Notes: generated by a model not told the origin, from the letters alone. Positions 36,910 to 46,478 are shown, counted from the stretch's first letter. The stretch is DNA of 64,000 bases from Modicisalibacter radicis (GCF_900961225.1 NZ_CAAHFN010000051.1:25996-89995), one strand, 5' to 3'. Translations and numbers: made by a program.

Positions 36910-37787
36910 CCCGCCTGACCCCCGGGGCGCGTTTTCGCGCCGCGCTCGAGGCCCGTCGGCCGCTGCCCATCGTCGGCACCGTCAACGCCTACACCGCGCT
37001 GATGGCCGACAAGGTCGGCCATCCGGCGATCTACCTCTCCGGCGGTGGTGTCGCCAACGCCTCGTTCGGCCTGCCCGATCTGGGCATGACCACCATGAAC
37101 GACGTGGTCGAGGATGCCCATCGAATCACCGGCGCCACCGAGGTGCCGCTGCTGGTCGACATCGATACCGGCTGGGGCGGCGCCTTCAACATCGCCCGCA
37201 CCGTCAAGGAGATGGGCCGCGCCGGGGTGGCGGCGGTGCACATCGAGGACCAGGTGGCGCAGAAGCGCTGCGGCCATCGACCCAACAAGGCGATCGTCTC
37301 GCAGCAGGAGATGGTCGACCGCATCAAGGCCGCGGCCGATGCCCGGCTCGATCCCGACTTCTACCTGATCGCACGCACCGACGCCTTCCAGAAGGAGGGG
37401 CTCGAGGCCGCCGTGGCCCGCGCCAACGCCTGCGTCGAGGCCGGCGCCGATGCGGTCTTCGCCGAGGCGGTGCACACACTCGACGACTATCGCGCCTTCT
37501 GCGAGGGCGTCGATGCGCCGATTCTGGCCAATATCACCGAATTCGGCGCCACGCCGCTGTTCACCCAGTCCGAGCTGGGCGAGGTGGGCTGCCGGATGGT
37601 GCTCTATCCGCTGTCGGCGTTTCGCGCCATGAACGCCGCCGCGCTCAAGGTCTATCGCAGCATCCACGAGCAGGGCCATCAGCACGACGTTGTCGAACTG
37701 ATGCAGACCCGCGACGAACTCTACGATTTCCTCGACTATCACGTCTTCGAGCGCAAGCTCGACGAGCTGTTCGATCAGGAGAAATGA
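36906..37787 (+). CDS. prpB: 2-Methylisocitrate lyase
   Basis: A 293-residue member of the isocitrate lyase/PEP mutase superfamily that cleaves 2-methylisocitrate to pyruvate and succinate, the last methylcitrate-cycle step. The catalytic loop KRCGHRPNK (Cys122) identifies PrpB, and the metal-binding region VDIDTGWGG is intact. The N-terminus [20 protein letters not shown] is normal for the family. AGGAGATCGTC precedes the ATG, which overlaps the GntR stop by four bases, so regulator and enzyme are made from one message. prpC follows after a 233-base spacer. Confidence 0.95.
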   Translation: MTRLTPGARFRAALEARRPLPIVGTVNAYTALMADKVGHPAIYLSGGGVANASFGLPDLGMTTMNDVVEDAHRITGATEVPLLVDIDTGWGGAFNIARTVKEMGRAGVAAVHIEDQVAQKRCGHRPNKAIVSQQEMVDRIKAAADARLDPDFYLIARTDAFQKEGLEAAVARANACVEAGADAVFAEAVHTLDDYRAFCEGVDAPILANITEFGATPLFTQSELGEVGCRMVLYPLSAFRAMNAAALKVYRSIHEQGHQHDVVELMQTRDELYDFLDYHVFERKLDELFDQEK

Positions 37788-37834
37788 AGACTGGTACGGC
37801 TTGCCGGCGATAAGCCCCGAAGTGTCGGACCATC

Positions 37835-37948
37835 GCGAGGGCGCTGTAAATCCTTCCCTGGAAGCTACCTTTGCTATCTGACCGCCATGGATGGCGGGAA
37901 TGCCGGAATGGAAGGAAACACTTTCCGGCCATGGCAAAAGACCCTCGC
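37835..37948. repeat. Structured intergenic element with nested inverted repeats
   Basis: The 233-base prpB-prpC spacer holds a 114-base block bounded by GCGAGGG (37835-37841) and its complement CCCTCGC (37942-37948). Inside are CCGCCAT-GG-ATGGCGG (37882-37897) and GGAAA-CAC-TTTCC (about 37914-37926). The style is that of a dispersed intergenic repeat or a folded RNA. It may lower or stabilise prpC expression relative to prpB. Confidence 0.5.
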
Positions 37949-38020
37949 TCCGCCTTGTCCCCGGCGCCGTTATCTAAACATAAGCGGCGAAGCTAACAAT
38001 CCACGCCAAGGAGACACGTC

Positions 38021-39148
38021 ATGGCAGAGAAGACGCCCAACAGCGCTGGCCTGCGTGGCCAGAGCGCCGGCAGCACCGCGCTATGCACCGTCGGCAAGGA
38101 GGGCTCGGGCCTGACCTACCGCGGTTACGATATTCACGACCTGGCCGAGCATGCGCGCTTCGAGGAGGTCGCGTACCTGCTGCTCAAGGGCAAGCTGCCG
38201 AACCGGGCCGAGCTCGACGCCTACGTCGCCAGGCTCAAGACCCTGCGTGGCCTGCCCGATGCGCTCAAGGCGGTGCTCGAGCAGATCCCCGCCGACGCTC
38301 ACCCGATGGACGTGATGCGCACCGGCGCCTCGATGCTCGGCAACCTCGAGACCGAGCAGAGCTTCGCCGAGCAGCAGGACCAGTCCGACCGCATGCTCGC
38401 GGCGTTTCCTTCGATCATCAACTACTGGTATCGCTACTCCCACGACGGCGTGCGCATCGACACCGAGACCGACGACGAATCAGTCGGCGGCCATTTCCTG
38501 CACCTGCTGCACGGCAAGCCGGCCTCCGAGCTGCACGCGCGGGTGATGAACGTCTCGCTGATCCTCTACGCCGAGCACGAGTTCAATGCCTCGACGTTCA
38601 CAGCCCGGGTCTGCGCCTCGACGCTGTCGGACATCCACAGCTGCGTGACCGGGGCGATCGGCTCGTTGCGCGGGCCGTTGCATGGCGGCGCCAACGAGGC
38701 GGCGATGGACATGATCGAAGACTGGCAGGGCCCCGATGAGGCCGAGCGCGAGATCCTCGGCATGCTCTCCCGCCGCGACAAGATCATGGGCTTCGGCCAC
38801 GCCATCTATCGCGAGTCCGACCCGCGCAACGCGATCATCAAGCAGTGGTCCAAGAAGCTCTCCGAGGATGTCGGCGATACGCGCCTCTATCCGGTATCCG
38901 AGCGTGTCGAGGCCGTCATGTGGCGCGAGAAGAAGCTGTTCTGCAACGCCGACTTCTTCCACGCCAGCGCCTATCACTTCATGGGCATCCCCACCAAGCT
39001 GTTCACCCCGATCTTCGTCTGTTCGCGGCTGACCGGCTGGTGCGCCCATGTCTTCGAGCAGCGCGAGAACAACCGCATCATCCGCCCCAACGCGGACTAC
39101 ACCGGGCCGGAAAAGCAGGAATGGGTGCCGATCGAGAAACGCCATTGA
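38021..39148 (+). CDS. prpC: 2-Methylcitrate synthase
   Basis: A 375-residue citrate-synthase-family enzyme joining propionyl-CoA and oxaloacetate. Short length, LHGGANEAAMDMIEDW, the GFGHAIYRESDPRNAIIKQWSKKLS segment and the ADFFHASAYHFMGIPTKLFTPIFVCSRLTGWCAHVFEQ region match PrpC rather than the larger NADH-sensitive GltA. The catalytic histidines (LHGG and GHAIYR) and Asp (ADFF) are present. AAGGAGACACGTC precedes the ATG. The end, TGPEKQEWVPIEKRH, is duplicated downstream at 39198-39240 in another frame. Confidence 0.94.
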   Translation: MAEKTPNSAGLRGQSAGSTALCTVGKEGSGLTYRGYDIHDLAEHARFEEVAYLLLKGKLPNRAELDAYVARLKTLRGLPDALKAVLEQIPADAHPMDVMRTGASMLGNLETEQSFAEQQDQSDRMLAAFPSIINYWYRYSHDGVRIDTETDDESVGGHFLHLLHGKPASELHARVMNVSLILYAEHEFNASTFTARVCASTLSDIHSCVTGAIGSLRGPLHGGANEAAMDMIEDWQGPDEAEREILGMLSRRDKIMGFGHAIYRESDPRNAIIKQWSKKLSEDVGDTRLYPVSERVEAVMWREKKLFCNADFFHASAYHFMGIPTKLFTPIFVCSRLTGWCAHVFEQRENNRIIRPNADYTGPEKQEWVPIEKRH

Positions 39149-39197
39149 CATATGCCTTTCCGGCACGGTGGCGCGCGGGGTCGGGCGCGATAAAGAG

Positions 39198-39240
39198 CAC
39201 CGGGCCGGAAAAGCAGGAGTGGGTACCGATCGAGCAGCAC
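39198..39240 (+). pseudogene. Displaced second copy of the prpC 3' end
   Basis: These 43 bases repeat 39100-39142, the end of prpC, with about five mismatches. They would encode TGPEKQEWVPIEQHQ and a stop in a frame shifted by two relative to prpC. The 98-base offset and the adjoining heptamer array suggest a local duplication or a replacement of the gene's tail. Confidence 0.8.
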
Positions 39241-39252
39241 CAATAATCTGAT

Positions 39253-39301
39253 TTCGAGCTTCGAGCTTCGAGCTTCGAGCTTCGAGCTTCGAGCTTCGAG
39301 C
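39253..39301. repeat. Heptanucleotide tandem array (TTCGAGC)7
   Basis: Seven perfect copies of TTCGAGC in the 182-base prpC-prpD spacer, ending 29 bases before the prpD ATG. The unit belongs to the same TNCGRGC pattern as the arrays at 47481 and 50899. Confidence 0.97.
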
Positions 39302-39330
39302 CCGGTGAATAACGAATCCAAGGAAACGCC

Positions 39331-40815
39331 ATGAGTGCCAACGTCGAACAGAATCAACGCCCCGATTACGATCCCGAACTGCAGCAGATCGCCGATTACG
39401 TGCTCGGCTATCGCATCGACAGCCAGGAAGCGCTGGATACCGCCCGCAACTGCCTGATGGACACCCTGGGCTGCGGCCTGCTGGCGCTGCGCTTTCCCGA
39501 GTGCACCAAGCACCTCGGGCCGCTGGTGGAGGGCACCGTGGTGCCGCATGGCGCCCGGGTGCCGGGCACCCAACTGCGCCTCGACCCGGTCAAGGCGGCC
39601 TGGGACATCGGCGCGATCATCCGCTGGCTGGACTACAACGACACCTGGCTGGCCGCCGAGTGGGGTCACCCGTCGGATAATCTGGGGGCGATCCTGGCCG
39701 TCGCCGATCATCTCTCGCAGCAGCGCGTGGCCCGGGGCGCGGCGCCGCTGACCATGCGCGACGTGCTCGAGGCGATGATCATGGCCCACGAGATCCAGGG
39801 CGTGCTGGCGCTGGAGAACTCCTTCAACCGCGTCGGGCTCGACCATGTGGTATTGGTCAAGGTCGCTTCCACCGCGGTGGTCGCCAAGCTGATGGGCGCC
39901 GACCGCGAACAGCTGCTCGCGGCGCTGTCGCACGCCTTCGTCGATGGCCAGTCGCTGCGCACCTATCGCCATGCCCCCAATGCCGGTTCGCGCAAGTCGT
40001 GGGCGGCGGGCGACGCCACCTCGCGGGCGGTGCGCCTGGCGGATATCGCCATGCGCGGCGAGATGGGCATCCCGGGCGTGCTCAGCGCGCCTCAGTGGGG
40101 CTTCTACGACGTGCTGTTCGCCAAGACCAACAAGGACCAGCAGATCAAGCCCGAGGGCCAGCGGCGGTTCAGCGTGTCGCAGGAGTACGGCAGCTACGTG
40201 ATGGAGAACGTGCTGTTCAAGATCTCCTTTCCCGCCGAATTCCACTCGCAGACCGCCTGCGAGGCGGCGGTGCGGCTGCATCCCCAGGTCAAGGACCGGC
40301 TCGGCGAGATCGACAGGATCGTCATCACCACCCACGAGTCGGCGATCCGCATCATCTCCAAGGTCGGCGAACTGGCCAACCCGGCCGACCGCGATCACTG
40401 CCTGCAGTACATGACCGCGGTGCCGCTGGCGTTCGGCAACCTGGTCGCCGAGCACTACGAGGACAGCTTCCATCGCGACAACCCGATCATCGACGAGCTG
40501 CGCGCCAAGATGGTGATCGAGGAGGACGCGCGCTACAGCCGCGAATACATGGAAGCCGACAAGCGCTCGATCGCCAACGCCATCCAGGTGTTCTTCACCG
40601 ACGGCAGCAAGACCGAGCGGATCGCCATCGAGTATCCCGTCGGCCATCGCCGGCGCCGCGAGGAGGGCATTCCGCTGCTCGAGGCCAAGTTCAGGGCCAA
40701 CCTGGCGACGCGTTTCCCGGCCGGGCGCAGCGAGCGGATCTTCGAACTGTGCAAGGATCAGGCGCGACTCGAAAGCACCGCCGTCGATCGGTTCATGGAT
40801 CTGTTCGTGATCTGA
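39331..40815 (+). CDS. prpD: 2-Methylcitrate dehydratase PrpD
   Basis: A 494-residue MmgE/PrpD-family protein, close to the E. coli PrpD length (483). It converts 2-methylcitrate to 2-methyl-cis-aconitate without an Fe-S cluster. Segments typical of the family: [84 protein letters not shown] and the C-terminal [32 protein letters not shown] precedes the ATG. It completes the GntR-prpB-prpC-prpD set; acnD and prpF, used in some relatives instead, are absent here. Confidence 0.94.
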   Translation: MSANVEQNQRPDYDPELQQIADYVLGYRIDSQEALDTARNCLMDTLGCGLLALRFPECTKHLGPLVEGTVVPHGARVPGTQLRLDPVKAAWDIGAIIRWLDYNDTWLAAEWGHPSDNLGAILAVADHLSQQRVARGAAPLTMRDVLEAMIMAHEIQGVLALENSFNRVGLDHVVLVKVASTAVVAKLMGADREQLLAALSHAFVDGQSLRTYRHAPNAGSRKSWAAGDATSRAVRLADIAMRGEMGIPGVLSAPQWGFYDVLFAKTNKDQQIKPEGQRRFSVSQEYGSYVMENVLFKISFPAEFHSQTACEAAVRLHPQVKDRLGEIDRIVITTHESAIRIISKVGELANPADRDHCLQYMTAVPLAFGNLVAEHYEDSFHRDNPIIDELRAKMVIEEDARYSREYMEADKRSIANAIQVFFTDGSKTERIAIEYPVGHRRRREEGIPLLEAKFRANLATRFPAGRSERIFELCKDQARLESTAVDRFMDLFVI

Positions 40816-40839
40816 GCGACACGCCGCTCTGGAATGCAA

Positions 40840-40861
40840 GGAGCGCCCCATGAGGCGCTCC
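40840..40861. terminator. Hairpin between convergent prpD and yacG
   Basis: GGAGCGCC (40840-40847), loop CCATGA, GGCGCTCC (40854-40861): perfect 8-bp stem between two convergent genes, without a clear T-tract. Probable shared 3'-end structure. Confidence 0.6.
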
Positions 40862-40875
40862 CTGCGTTTCCGGCC

Positions 40876-41136
40876 TCACTGCTGTCCGCCGCGCTCCAGC
40901 TTGTCGATCAACGCATCCAGGTCGGCCTCGTCCATCGCCGGTTCGCCGGCGATGCGGTGCGATTCGTCGGCCCAGGCGCCGAGATCGATCAGCCGGCAGC
41001 GCTTGGAACAGAAGGGCCGATAGGGGTTGTCGCTGCTCCATTCGACACTCTTGCGGCATTGCGGACAGGCGACCTGCAGCGGGCGATTGCTTGCCGTGTC
41101 GTCGTGAGAGGCGTCGTTGCTTGAATCCTGGGTCAT
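40876..41136 (-). CDS. yacG: DNA gyrase inhibitor YacG
   Basis: An 86-residue zinc-binding protein. The four zinc ligands are Cys24 and Cys27 (CPQC) and Cys43 and Cys47 (CSKRC), followed by the invariant [14 protein letters not shown]. YacG binds GyrB and blocks DNA binding by gyrase. The 20-residue N-terminal tail ([20 protein letters not shown]) is longer than in E. coli and polar. Its ATG overlaps the coaE stop by four bases, so it ends the pilBCD-coaE-yacG cluster. Confidence 0.93.
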   Translation of the reverse strand: MTQDSSNDASHDDTASNRPLQVACPQCRKSVEWSSDNPYRPFCSKRCRLIDLGAWADESHRIAGEPAMDEADLDALIDKLERGGQQ

Positions 41137-41774
41137 GATGGGTCACCGGTTTGGCGGGTGGGGGTAGCGGCGATTGCGCGATACCGGGCATCGAGCCGTG
41201 CCACCTGGGCGGCGAGGGCATCGAAGTCGCCGCCATTGTCGATCACGTCGTCGGCCCTGGCCAGGCGCTCGTCGCGGGGCATCTGGGCGGCGACGATGGC
41301 ACGGGCCTGGGCGTCGTCGACGCCGTCGCGGGACGTGGTGCGGGCGAGCTGCAGCGCCTGGGGCACGTCGACCACCAGGCACCTGTCGACCAGCCGATGC
41401 TGGCCCGACTCGAACAGCAGCGGCGAGACCAGCAGGTGATAGGGCGCGCCGCTTTCGCGCATGCGCTCGAGGTGCGTCAGCAGGCGCTCGCGGACCCGCG
41501 GATGGGTCACCGACTCCAGCCAGGCGCGTTCGTCGGCGTCGGCGAAGACGATGGCGCGCAGCCGGCGCCGGTCGAGCCGGCCGTCGGCGTCGAGCACCTC
41601 ATTGCCGAAGTGCGCGGCGATCTCGGCCAGCGCCGGCTCGCCGGGCTCGACGATCTCGCGGGCCACGTCGTCGGCGTCGATCCAGGGCACGTCGTGGGCG
41701 GCGAAGGCCCGGGCGACGGCACTCTTGCCGGAGGCGATGCCGCCGGTCACGCCGATGGTCAGGGGGCGGTTCAC
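41133..41774 (-). CDS. coaE: Dephospho-CoA kinase
   Basis: A 213-residue P-loop kinase catalysing the last step of coenzyme A synthesis. The Walker A motif is [17 protein letters not shown], followed by [14 protein letters not shown] and the [21 protein letters not shown] segment. I placed the start at a GTG ([12 protein letters not shown]) with GGGA upstream, which gives the normal family length; the frame is open far beyond but through the pilD gene on the same strand. It lies between pilD and yacG, the usual pseudomonad order. Confidence 0.94.
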   Translation of the reverse strand: MNRPLTIGVTGGIASGKSAVARAFAAHDVPWIDADDVAREIVEPGEPALAEIAAHFGNEVLDADGRLDRRRLRAIVFADADERAWLESVTHPRVRERLLTHLERMRESGAPYHLLVSPLLFESGQHRLVDRCLVVDVPQALQLARTTSRDGVDDAQARAIVAAQMPRDERLARADDVIDNGGDFDALAAQVARLDARYRAIAATPTRQTGDPS

Positions 41775-41857
41775 GGGCAATCCCTTATGACTTGAGAAAC
41801 ACCTGGAAGCATCCTGCATGGCCGGTGCTGCGTCCAGGCCGTCTATAGCCAGCAATG

Positions 41858-42724
41858 TCAGCCTAGCAACAGCGACCGATAGGCCGCCATCAGCGGCGCT
41901 CCGTAGAGCAGCGCGATCCAGCCGGCCAGGGCCAGGAAGGGCCCGAAGGGCAGCGGCATGCCGCGCAGCCGGGGAATCGTCAGCTGCGCGATCGAGCCGA
42001 CGACCGCGCCGACCCCGGCGGAGAGGATCAGCAGCAGCGGCAGCATCGGCCAGCCCAGCCAGGCACCCAGCGCGGCGAGCAGCTTGAAATCGCCGTAGCC
42101 CATGCCCTCCTTGCCGGTAATCAACCTGAACAGCCAGTAGAAGGCCCACAGCACCAGGTAGCCGGCCACGGCGCCGATCACCGCGTTGGACAGCTGCCAG
42201 GGCTGGAAGCACAGTTGATAGAGCAGCCCGGCCCAGAGCAGTGGCAGGGTCAGCACGTCCGGCAGCAGCTGGGTGCGCAGGTCGATCACCGCCAGCGCGA
42301 GCAGGGCCAGGCAGGCGCCGATCAGCGCCAGGCTGGCCAGGGTGGCGCCATGCAGGGCGACCACCGCCACCGCCAGCACGCCGCCGGCCAGTTCGATCAG
42401 CGGATAGCGCGCGCTGATCGGCTGACTGCAGTGCGCGCAACGTCCCCGGCGCTTGAGATAGCCGAGCAGCGGTATGTTGTCGTGCCAGGCGATCCTGGCG
42501 GCGCAGTGCGGGCAGTGCGAGCCCGGGGTGACCAGGTTGACCCGCGGCAGCTCGGCGACTTCCGGATCGACGTCCATCTGAAGCGCGGCGCGGGCTTCCT
42601 CGTGCCACTGGCGCATCAGCATCGGCGGCAGCCGGGCTATCACCACGTTGACGAACGAGCCCAGGCACAGGCCCAGCACCGCGACCAGCGGCCATAACAG
42701 CAGAGGCGGGAAATCGGCCGGCAA
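41858..42724 (-). CDS. pilD: Prepilin peptidase/N-methyltransferase
   Basis: A 288-residue bifunctional membrane enzyme that removes the leader from type IV prepilins and methylates the new N-terminal Phe. A cytoplasmic zinc loop with CPHC and CAHC pairs follows the first helix (GLCLGSFVNVVIARLP). The two catalytic aspartates are in AVIDLRTQLLPD and GMGYGDFKLLAALGAWLG. I used the TTG start because AGGAG lies six bases before it and it yields MPADFPPLLLWPLVAV; the open frame extends 23 codons upstream without a site. A REP-like element separates it from pilC. Confidence 0.93.
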   Translation of the reverse strand: MPADFPPLLLWPLVAVLGLCLGSFVNVVIARLPPMLMRQWHEEARAALQMDVDPEVAELPRVNLVTPGSHCPHCAARIAWHDNIPLLGYLKRRGRCAHCSQPISARYPLIELAGGVLAVAVVALHGATLASLALIGACLALLALAVIDLRTQLLPDVLTLPLLWAGLLYQLCFQPWQLSNAVIGAVAGYLVLWAFYWLFRLITGKEGMGYGDFKLLAALGAWLGWPMLPLLLILSAGVGAVVGSIAQLTIPRLRGMPLPFGPFLALAGWIALLYGAPLMAAYRSLLLG

Positions 42725-42844
42725 GAGGCGCTCCTTTTGGATTGACCAGATTGACGATCGGCGAGGCGATGTTGCGAGGCGTGAAGGTACCACAGGCGTT
42801 GGACCTGGGCAGCCGCCACTATGTTACGCAAGCTGCCTAGACCT

Positions 42845-42908
42845 GGTGGGGAGCGAACTTATTCGCGATAAACGACCCGAACCCATCGGGAACAAGTTCC
42901 CTCCCACA
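42845..42908. repeat. REP-like inverted pair in the pilC-pilD spacer
   Basis: GGTGGGGAGCGAACTTATTC (from 42845) and, in inverse orientation, GGGAACAAGTTCCCTCCCAC (ending about 42907) flank a 20-base centre. On the minus strand the second reads GTGGGAGGGAACTTGTTCCC. The form is that of paired REP elements (BIME) known from pseudomonads. It may act as a transcript stabiliser between pilC and pilD. Confidence 0.65.
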
Positions 42909-42922
42909 AAACCCTCTTTTCT

Positions 42923-44182
42923 CTAAATGGCATTTCCTAACTCGAAGATCGGCAGGTACATCGACACCACCAGTCCGCCGACCAGCACCCCCAGCACCAC
43001 GATGATGAACGGCTCGAGCAGCGAGGTGAGGGCGTCGACCTTGTTGTCGACCTCCTCCTCGTAGAAGTCGGCGACCTTGTTGAGCATGGTGTCCATCGAG
43101 CCGGCTTCCTCGCCGATGCTGACCATCTGCACCGCCAGCGTCGGGAACAGGCTGCCGGTGCGCATCGCGAAGTGCAGCTGCTGGCCGTTGGAGACATCGT
43201 CGCGGATGCGCAGGATGGCACGTTCGTAGACGTAATTGCCGGTCGCCCCGGAGGCGGTCTCCAGCGACTCGACCAGCGGCACGCCGGCCGAGAAGGTGGT
43301 CGCCAGGGTGCGCGAATAGCGCGCCACCGCCGACTTGTCGAGGATGTCGCCGATCACCGGCAGCTTGAGTGCCAGCTTGTGCACCCGGTAGGCGAATTCC
43401 GGCGAGCGCCTGGTGCCCTGGACGAGGCCGACGATCGCCGCGACGAGGATCGCCAGCCCCGGCAGCCAGTAGGCCTGGGCAAACTCCGATAGGCCGATGG
43501 TCATGCGCGTCATCGCCGGCAATTCGGCGCCGAAGCCGGCGAACAGGCTCTCGAACTGCGGAACCACCTTGATCAGCAGCAGCGCGGTGACGCCGACGCC
43601 CACGGCGAGGACCGCGACCGGATAATACAGCGCCTTGCGCACCCGCGATTTGAGCGACTCGACCTTTTCCTTGTAGGTCGCCACGCGCTCGAGCATGCGG
43701 TCCAGCGCGCCGGACTGCTCGCCGGCGTCGACCATGTTGACGAACAGCCGGTCGAAGTGTCGCGGATGCTGGCGCAGCGCGTCGGAGAAGCTGGAGCCGG
43801 CGGCCACCTCGTCGGCGAGCTTCTGCACCAGGTTGCGCATCGCCGGGTTCTTGAGGCTCTCGGTGACCACGTTGAAGGCCTGCAGCACCGGGACCCCGGC
43901 GCGGATCATGGTCGCCATCTGGCGCGAGAACAGCATCACGTCGCGGGCCTTGATGCGCCCCGAGCCGCCCAGCAGGCTGCTCTTCCTGCGGATGCTCGAG
44001 ACGATCACCCCCTGCTTGGCGAGCTCGCGTTCGACCTCGCCACGCACGGCCGCGACGATCTCGCCGTCGACCACCAGGCCGCGGCTGTTCTTGCCCTTCC
44101 AGCGCCAGCGATAGAGCTGGGATTTTATGCGTCCGTCGCGTGCTCGCGGGCGCTTGGCGGCGGTGCTTGAGGTAGTAGCCAT
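42923..44182 (-). CDS. pilC: Type IV pilus inner-membrane platform protein PilC
   Basis: A 419-residue GspF/PilC-family protein with two homologous cytoplasmic domains, each preceding a membrane region. Typical segments: KGKNSRGLVVDGEIVAA near the N-terminus, MATMIRAGVPVLQAFNVV, DRLFVNMVDAGEQSGALDRMLERVATY, and near the end LAVQMVSIGEEAGSMDTMLNKVADFYEEEV and FIIVVLGVLVGGLVVSMYLPIFELGNAI. It couples PilB ATPase motion to pilin extraction from the membrane. It begins 97 bases after pilB. Confidence 0.95.
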   Translation of the reverse strand: MATTSSTAAKRPRARDGRIKSQLYRWRWKGKNSRGLVVDGEIVAAVRGEVERELAKQGVIVSSIRRKSSLLGGSGRIKARDVMLFSRQMATMIRAGVPVLQAFNVVTESLKNPAMRNLVQKLADEVAAGSSFSDALRQHPRHFDRLFVNMVDAGEQSGALDRMLERVATYKEKVESLKSRVRKALYYPVAVLAVGVGVTALLLIKVVPQFESLFAGFGAELPAMTRMTIGLSEFAQAYWLPGLAILVAAIVGLVQGTRRSPEFAYRVHKLALKLPVIGDILDKSAVARYSRTLATTFSAGVPLVESLETASGATGNYVYERAILRIRDDVSNGQQLHFAMRTGSLFPTLAVQMVSIGEEAGSMDTMLNKVADFYEEEVDNKVDALTSLLEPFIIVVLGVLVGGLVVSMYLPIFELGNAI

Positions 44183-44279
44183 TGTCGGTTCCCTGCGCCG
44201 TCGGCGGCGCCCGTGCGTTCACGTTCAGTATGTTCGGCCGAGCCGGTGCGGGCTCGATAGGCGCCCTCTGCGGGGCGCT

Positions 44280-46082
44280 TCAGTCCTTGGTGACGCGATT
44301 GACCTCCTCGAGGCTGGTCAGGCCCTCGAGGACCTTCTGCAGGCCGCTGCGGCGCAGGTCGGGGTAGCCCTCCTGGCGCGCGGCCTCGTCGATGTCCATG
44401 GCATTGGCTTCCTGCATGATCAGCCGGCCGATCCTGGCGCGGATCGGCACCACCTCGTAGATCCCCAGCCGCCCCTGGTAGCCCAGCGTGCACTGGTTGC
44501 AGCCCACCGGCTGGTAGAGCGTCGCGCCGTCGAGCTGGTCATCGCTGAAGCCCGCCTCGTGCAGCGCCTCGCGGGGGATGTCGGCGGGCTTCTTGCAATG
44601 GCTGCACAGCTTGCGGGCCAGGCGCTGGGCGATGATCAGCGACACCGAGCTGGCGATGTTGAACGGCGCGATGCCCATGTTGCGCAGGCGGGTCAGGGTT
44701 TCCGCCGCCGAGTTGGTATGCAGCGTCGAGAGCACCAGGTGGCCGGTCTGCGAAGCCTTGACGGCGATCTCGGCGGTCTCCAGATCGCGGATCTCGCCGA
44801 CCATCACCACGTCGGGGTCCTGACGCAGGAAGGCCCGCAGCGCCGAGGCGAAGTCCAGGCCGATCTTGGGCAGCACGTTGACCTGGTTGATACCCGGCAT
44901 CTTGATCTCGACCGGGTCCTCGGCGGTGGAGATGTTGCGCTCGTCGGTGTTGAGAATGTTGAGCCCGGTATACAGCGTCACCGTCTTGCCGCTGCCGGTG
45001 GGGCCGGTCACCAGGATCATGCCCTGGGGCTGGCCGAGGGCGCGCTCGTAGATCGCCTTCTGGGTCGGCGTGAAACCCAGCGCGTCGATGCCCATCCTCG
45101 CCGAGGCGGAGTCGAGGATACGCAGCACGATCTTCTCGCCATACACGGTGGGCAGCGAGTTGACACGGAAATCGATCGAGCGGTTCTTGGACAGCTTGAG
45201 CTTGATCGCGCCGTCCTGCGGCAGGCGGCGCTCGGAGATGTCCAGCCGGGCCATCACCTTGAGTCGCGCGGCGATGCGCGTGCGCATGCTGAACGGCGGC
45301 CGGGCGATCTCGAGCAGGACGCCATCGATGCGCAGGCGAATCCGGTAGCTCGTCTCGTAGGGTTCGAAGTGAATGTCCGAGGCGCCGCGGCGGATGGCGT
45401 CGAGGAGGATCTTGTTGACGTACTTGACCACCGGCGCGTCGTCGCTCGAGGCGCTGATATTGGGGCCCTCGTCGTCCTCGTCGTCCAGGGTGCCGACGCT
45501 GCCGTACTCCAGCCCGTCGAGGCCCTCCTCGTCGTCGAGCGCCTCGAGCATGTTGTCGGCGTCGGCCTGGGCCAGGTAGCGCTCCACCGCCGGTTCGAGC
45601 TGGTCGATCGCCGCCAGCACGCCCTCGACCGAGAGCCCGGTGGCGAACTGCAGCTCGTCGAGCATCGCCAGCGACGAGGGGTAGGGCACCGCCACGGTCA
45701 GCCGATGGCCCACCTGGAGCAGCGGCAGGATGCAGTGGCGGCGCAGCACCTGGTCCGGCATGTCGCGATGCGGCGGCAGGGTCTCCTTGCGCAGCGCGTC
45801 GAGATCGACGATCGGCAGGCCGTATTCGTGGGCCGCGGCCTGGGTCGCCTCGCGGGCGGTTACCAGGCCGCCGGCGATGATGTGCTTGAGCAGCGAGGTT
45901 TCGAGACGGCTGGCCTCCTGCTCGGCCTGGTGGAGCGTCGCCGCGTCGACCAGCCCCTCGGCGAGCAGCCGCCGCGACAGGCCGCGCAGCCCGTCGCCGG
46001 CGGCGTTCTGCGCGACCCGCGCCAGTGGTGAACGGTCCCCGGCGCCCGGGCCGGCAGCGTGAGGAGGCTGGTAGGAGGACAT
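44280..46082 (-). CDS. pilB: Type IV pilus assembly ATPase PilB
   Basis: A 600-residue GspE/PilB-family hexameric ATPase that powers pilus extension. It has an N-terminal MshEN-type domain (about 20-170). An acidic stretch around 185-200 (EALDDEEGLDGLEYG...DDEDDEGP) is a likely halophile adaptation. The core shows Walker A GPTGSGKTVTLYTGL, the Asp box EDPVEIKMPGINQVNV, Walker B VGEIRDLETAEIA and the zinc tetracysteine CSHCKK...CNQC. It is first in the minus-strand run pilB-pilC-pilD-coaE-yacG and divergent from the pilin gene. Confidence 0.95.
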   Translation of the reverse strand: MSSYQPPHAAGPGAGDRSPLARVAQNAAGDGLRGLSRRLLAEGLVDAATLHQAEQEASRLETSLLKHIIAGGLVTAREATQAAAHEYGLPIVDLDALRKETLPPHRDMPDQVLRRHCILPLLQVGHRLTVAVPYPSSLAMLDELQFATGLSVEGVLAAIDQLEPAVERYLAQADADNMLEALDDEEGLDGLEYGSVGTLDDEDDEGPNISASSDDAPVVKYVNKILLDAIRRGASDIHFEPYETSYRIRLRIDGVLLEIARPPFSMRTRIAARLKVMARLDISERRLPQDGAIKLKLSKNRSIDFRVNSLPTVYGEKIVLRILDSASARMGIDALGFTPTQKAIYERALGQPQGMILVTGPTGSGKTVTLYTGLNILNTDERNISTAEDPVEIKMPGINQVNVLPKIGLDFASALRAFLRQDPDVVMVGEIRDLETAEIAVKASQTGHLVLSTLHTNSAAETLTRLRNMGIAPFNIASSVSLIIAQRLARKLCSHCKKPADIPREALHEAGFSDDQLDGATLYQPVGCNQCTLGYQGRLGIYEVVPIRARIGRLIMQEANAMDIDEAARQEGYPDLRRSGLQKVLEGLTSLEEVNRVTKD

Positions 46083-46478
46083 GGCTGGATCGTCGGCCTC
46101 TTTGGTGCGTGCGCGCGGCAGGAAAGCAGCGAACGCGACAGCAGTGGAAGCAGCGGCGCCGGTATGGGCTACCTGGTATTTCTACCTTACCTCAAACCGG
46201 CGTTTGACGCGCAATAGCCGGCACAAGCCGGCGCTTTTCGAGGCATGGCCCCGCCGGCGTGCCGCGTATGCTGGGCAACGCGGGCGGAAGGGCCGGCCCG
46301 TGAGCACGCGTCAGAGCGGCCTCGGCCCGGAGGGAGAGCGTTGAAACGAGCGCCTCATGCTAATGCATGACCCGTGTGGTGGCGTCGCGACGATGTGGCT
46401 GGTATACATACACGGCGGTACTCGGGGATACGTTCAGTAACACAAGGCGAGGCCAAGGCTTCAAGGGGAGCACGAAGG
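46083..46478. promoter_or_regulatory. Divergent pilB/pilA control region
   Basis: No gene is visible in these 396 bases. About 70 bases before the pilin ATG lies TGG-TATACA (46400-46408), a good extended -10 without an obvious -35. I looked for a sigma-54 pattern (TGGCAC-N5-TTGC), which drives pilA in pseudomonads, and found none. The half nearest pilB shows no clear promoter. Confidence 0.45.

Noticed and set aside
39253..39301. Heptamer array considered as a CRISPR or an attachment site
   Set aside because: No spacers between units, unit far too short for CRISPR, no cas genes, no integrase or tRNA nearby.
46083..46478. Possible small gene (46081-46344) upstream of the pilin gene
   Set aside because: Arg/Ala-rich translation without ribosome site or family likeness, beginning at the pilB start codon region; treated as intergenic control region.
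46083..46478. Sigma-54 promoter for pilA
   Set aside because: Searched for TGGCAC-N5-TTGC spacing; TGGC occurs but no TTGC at the right distance. The extended -10 TGGTATACA is the better candidate.
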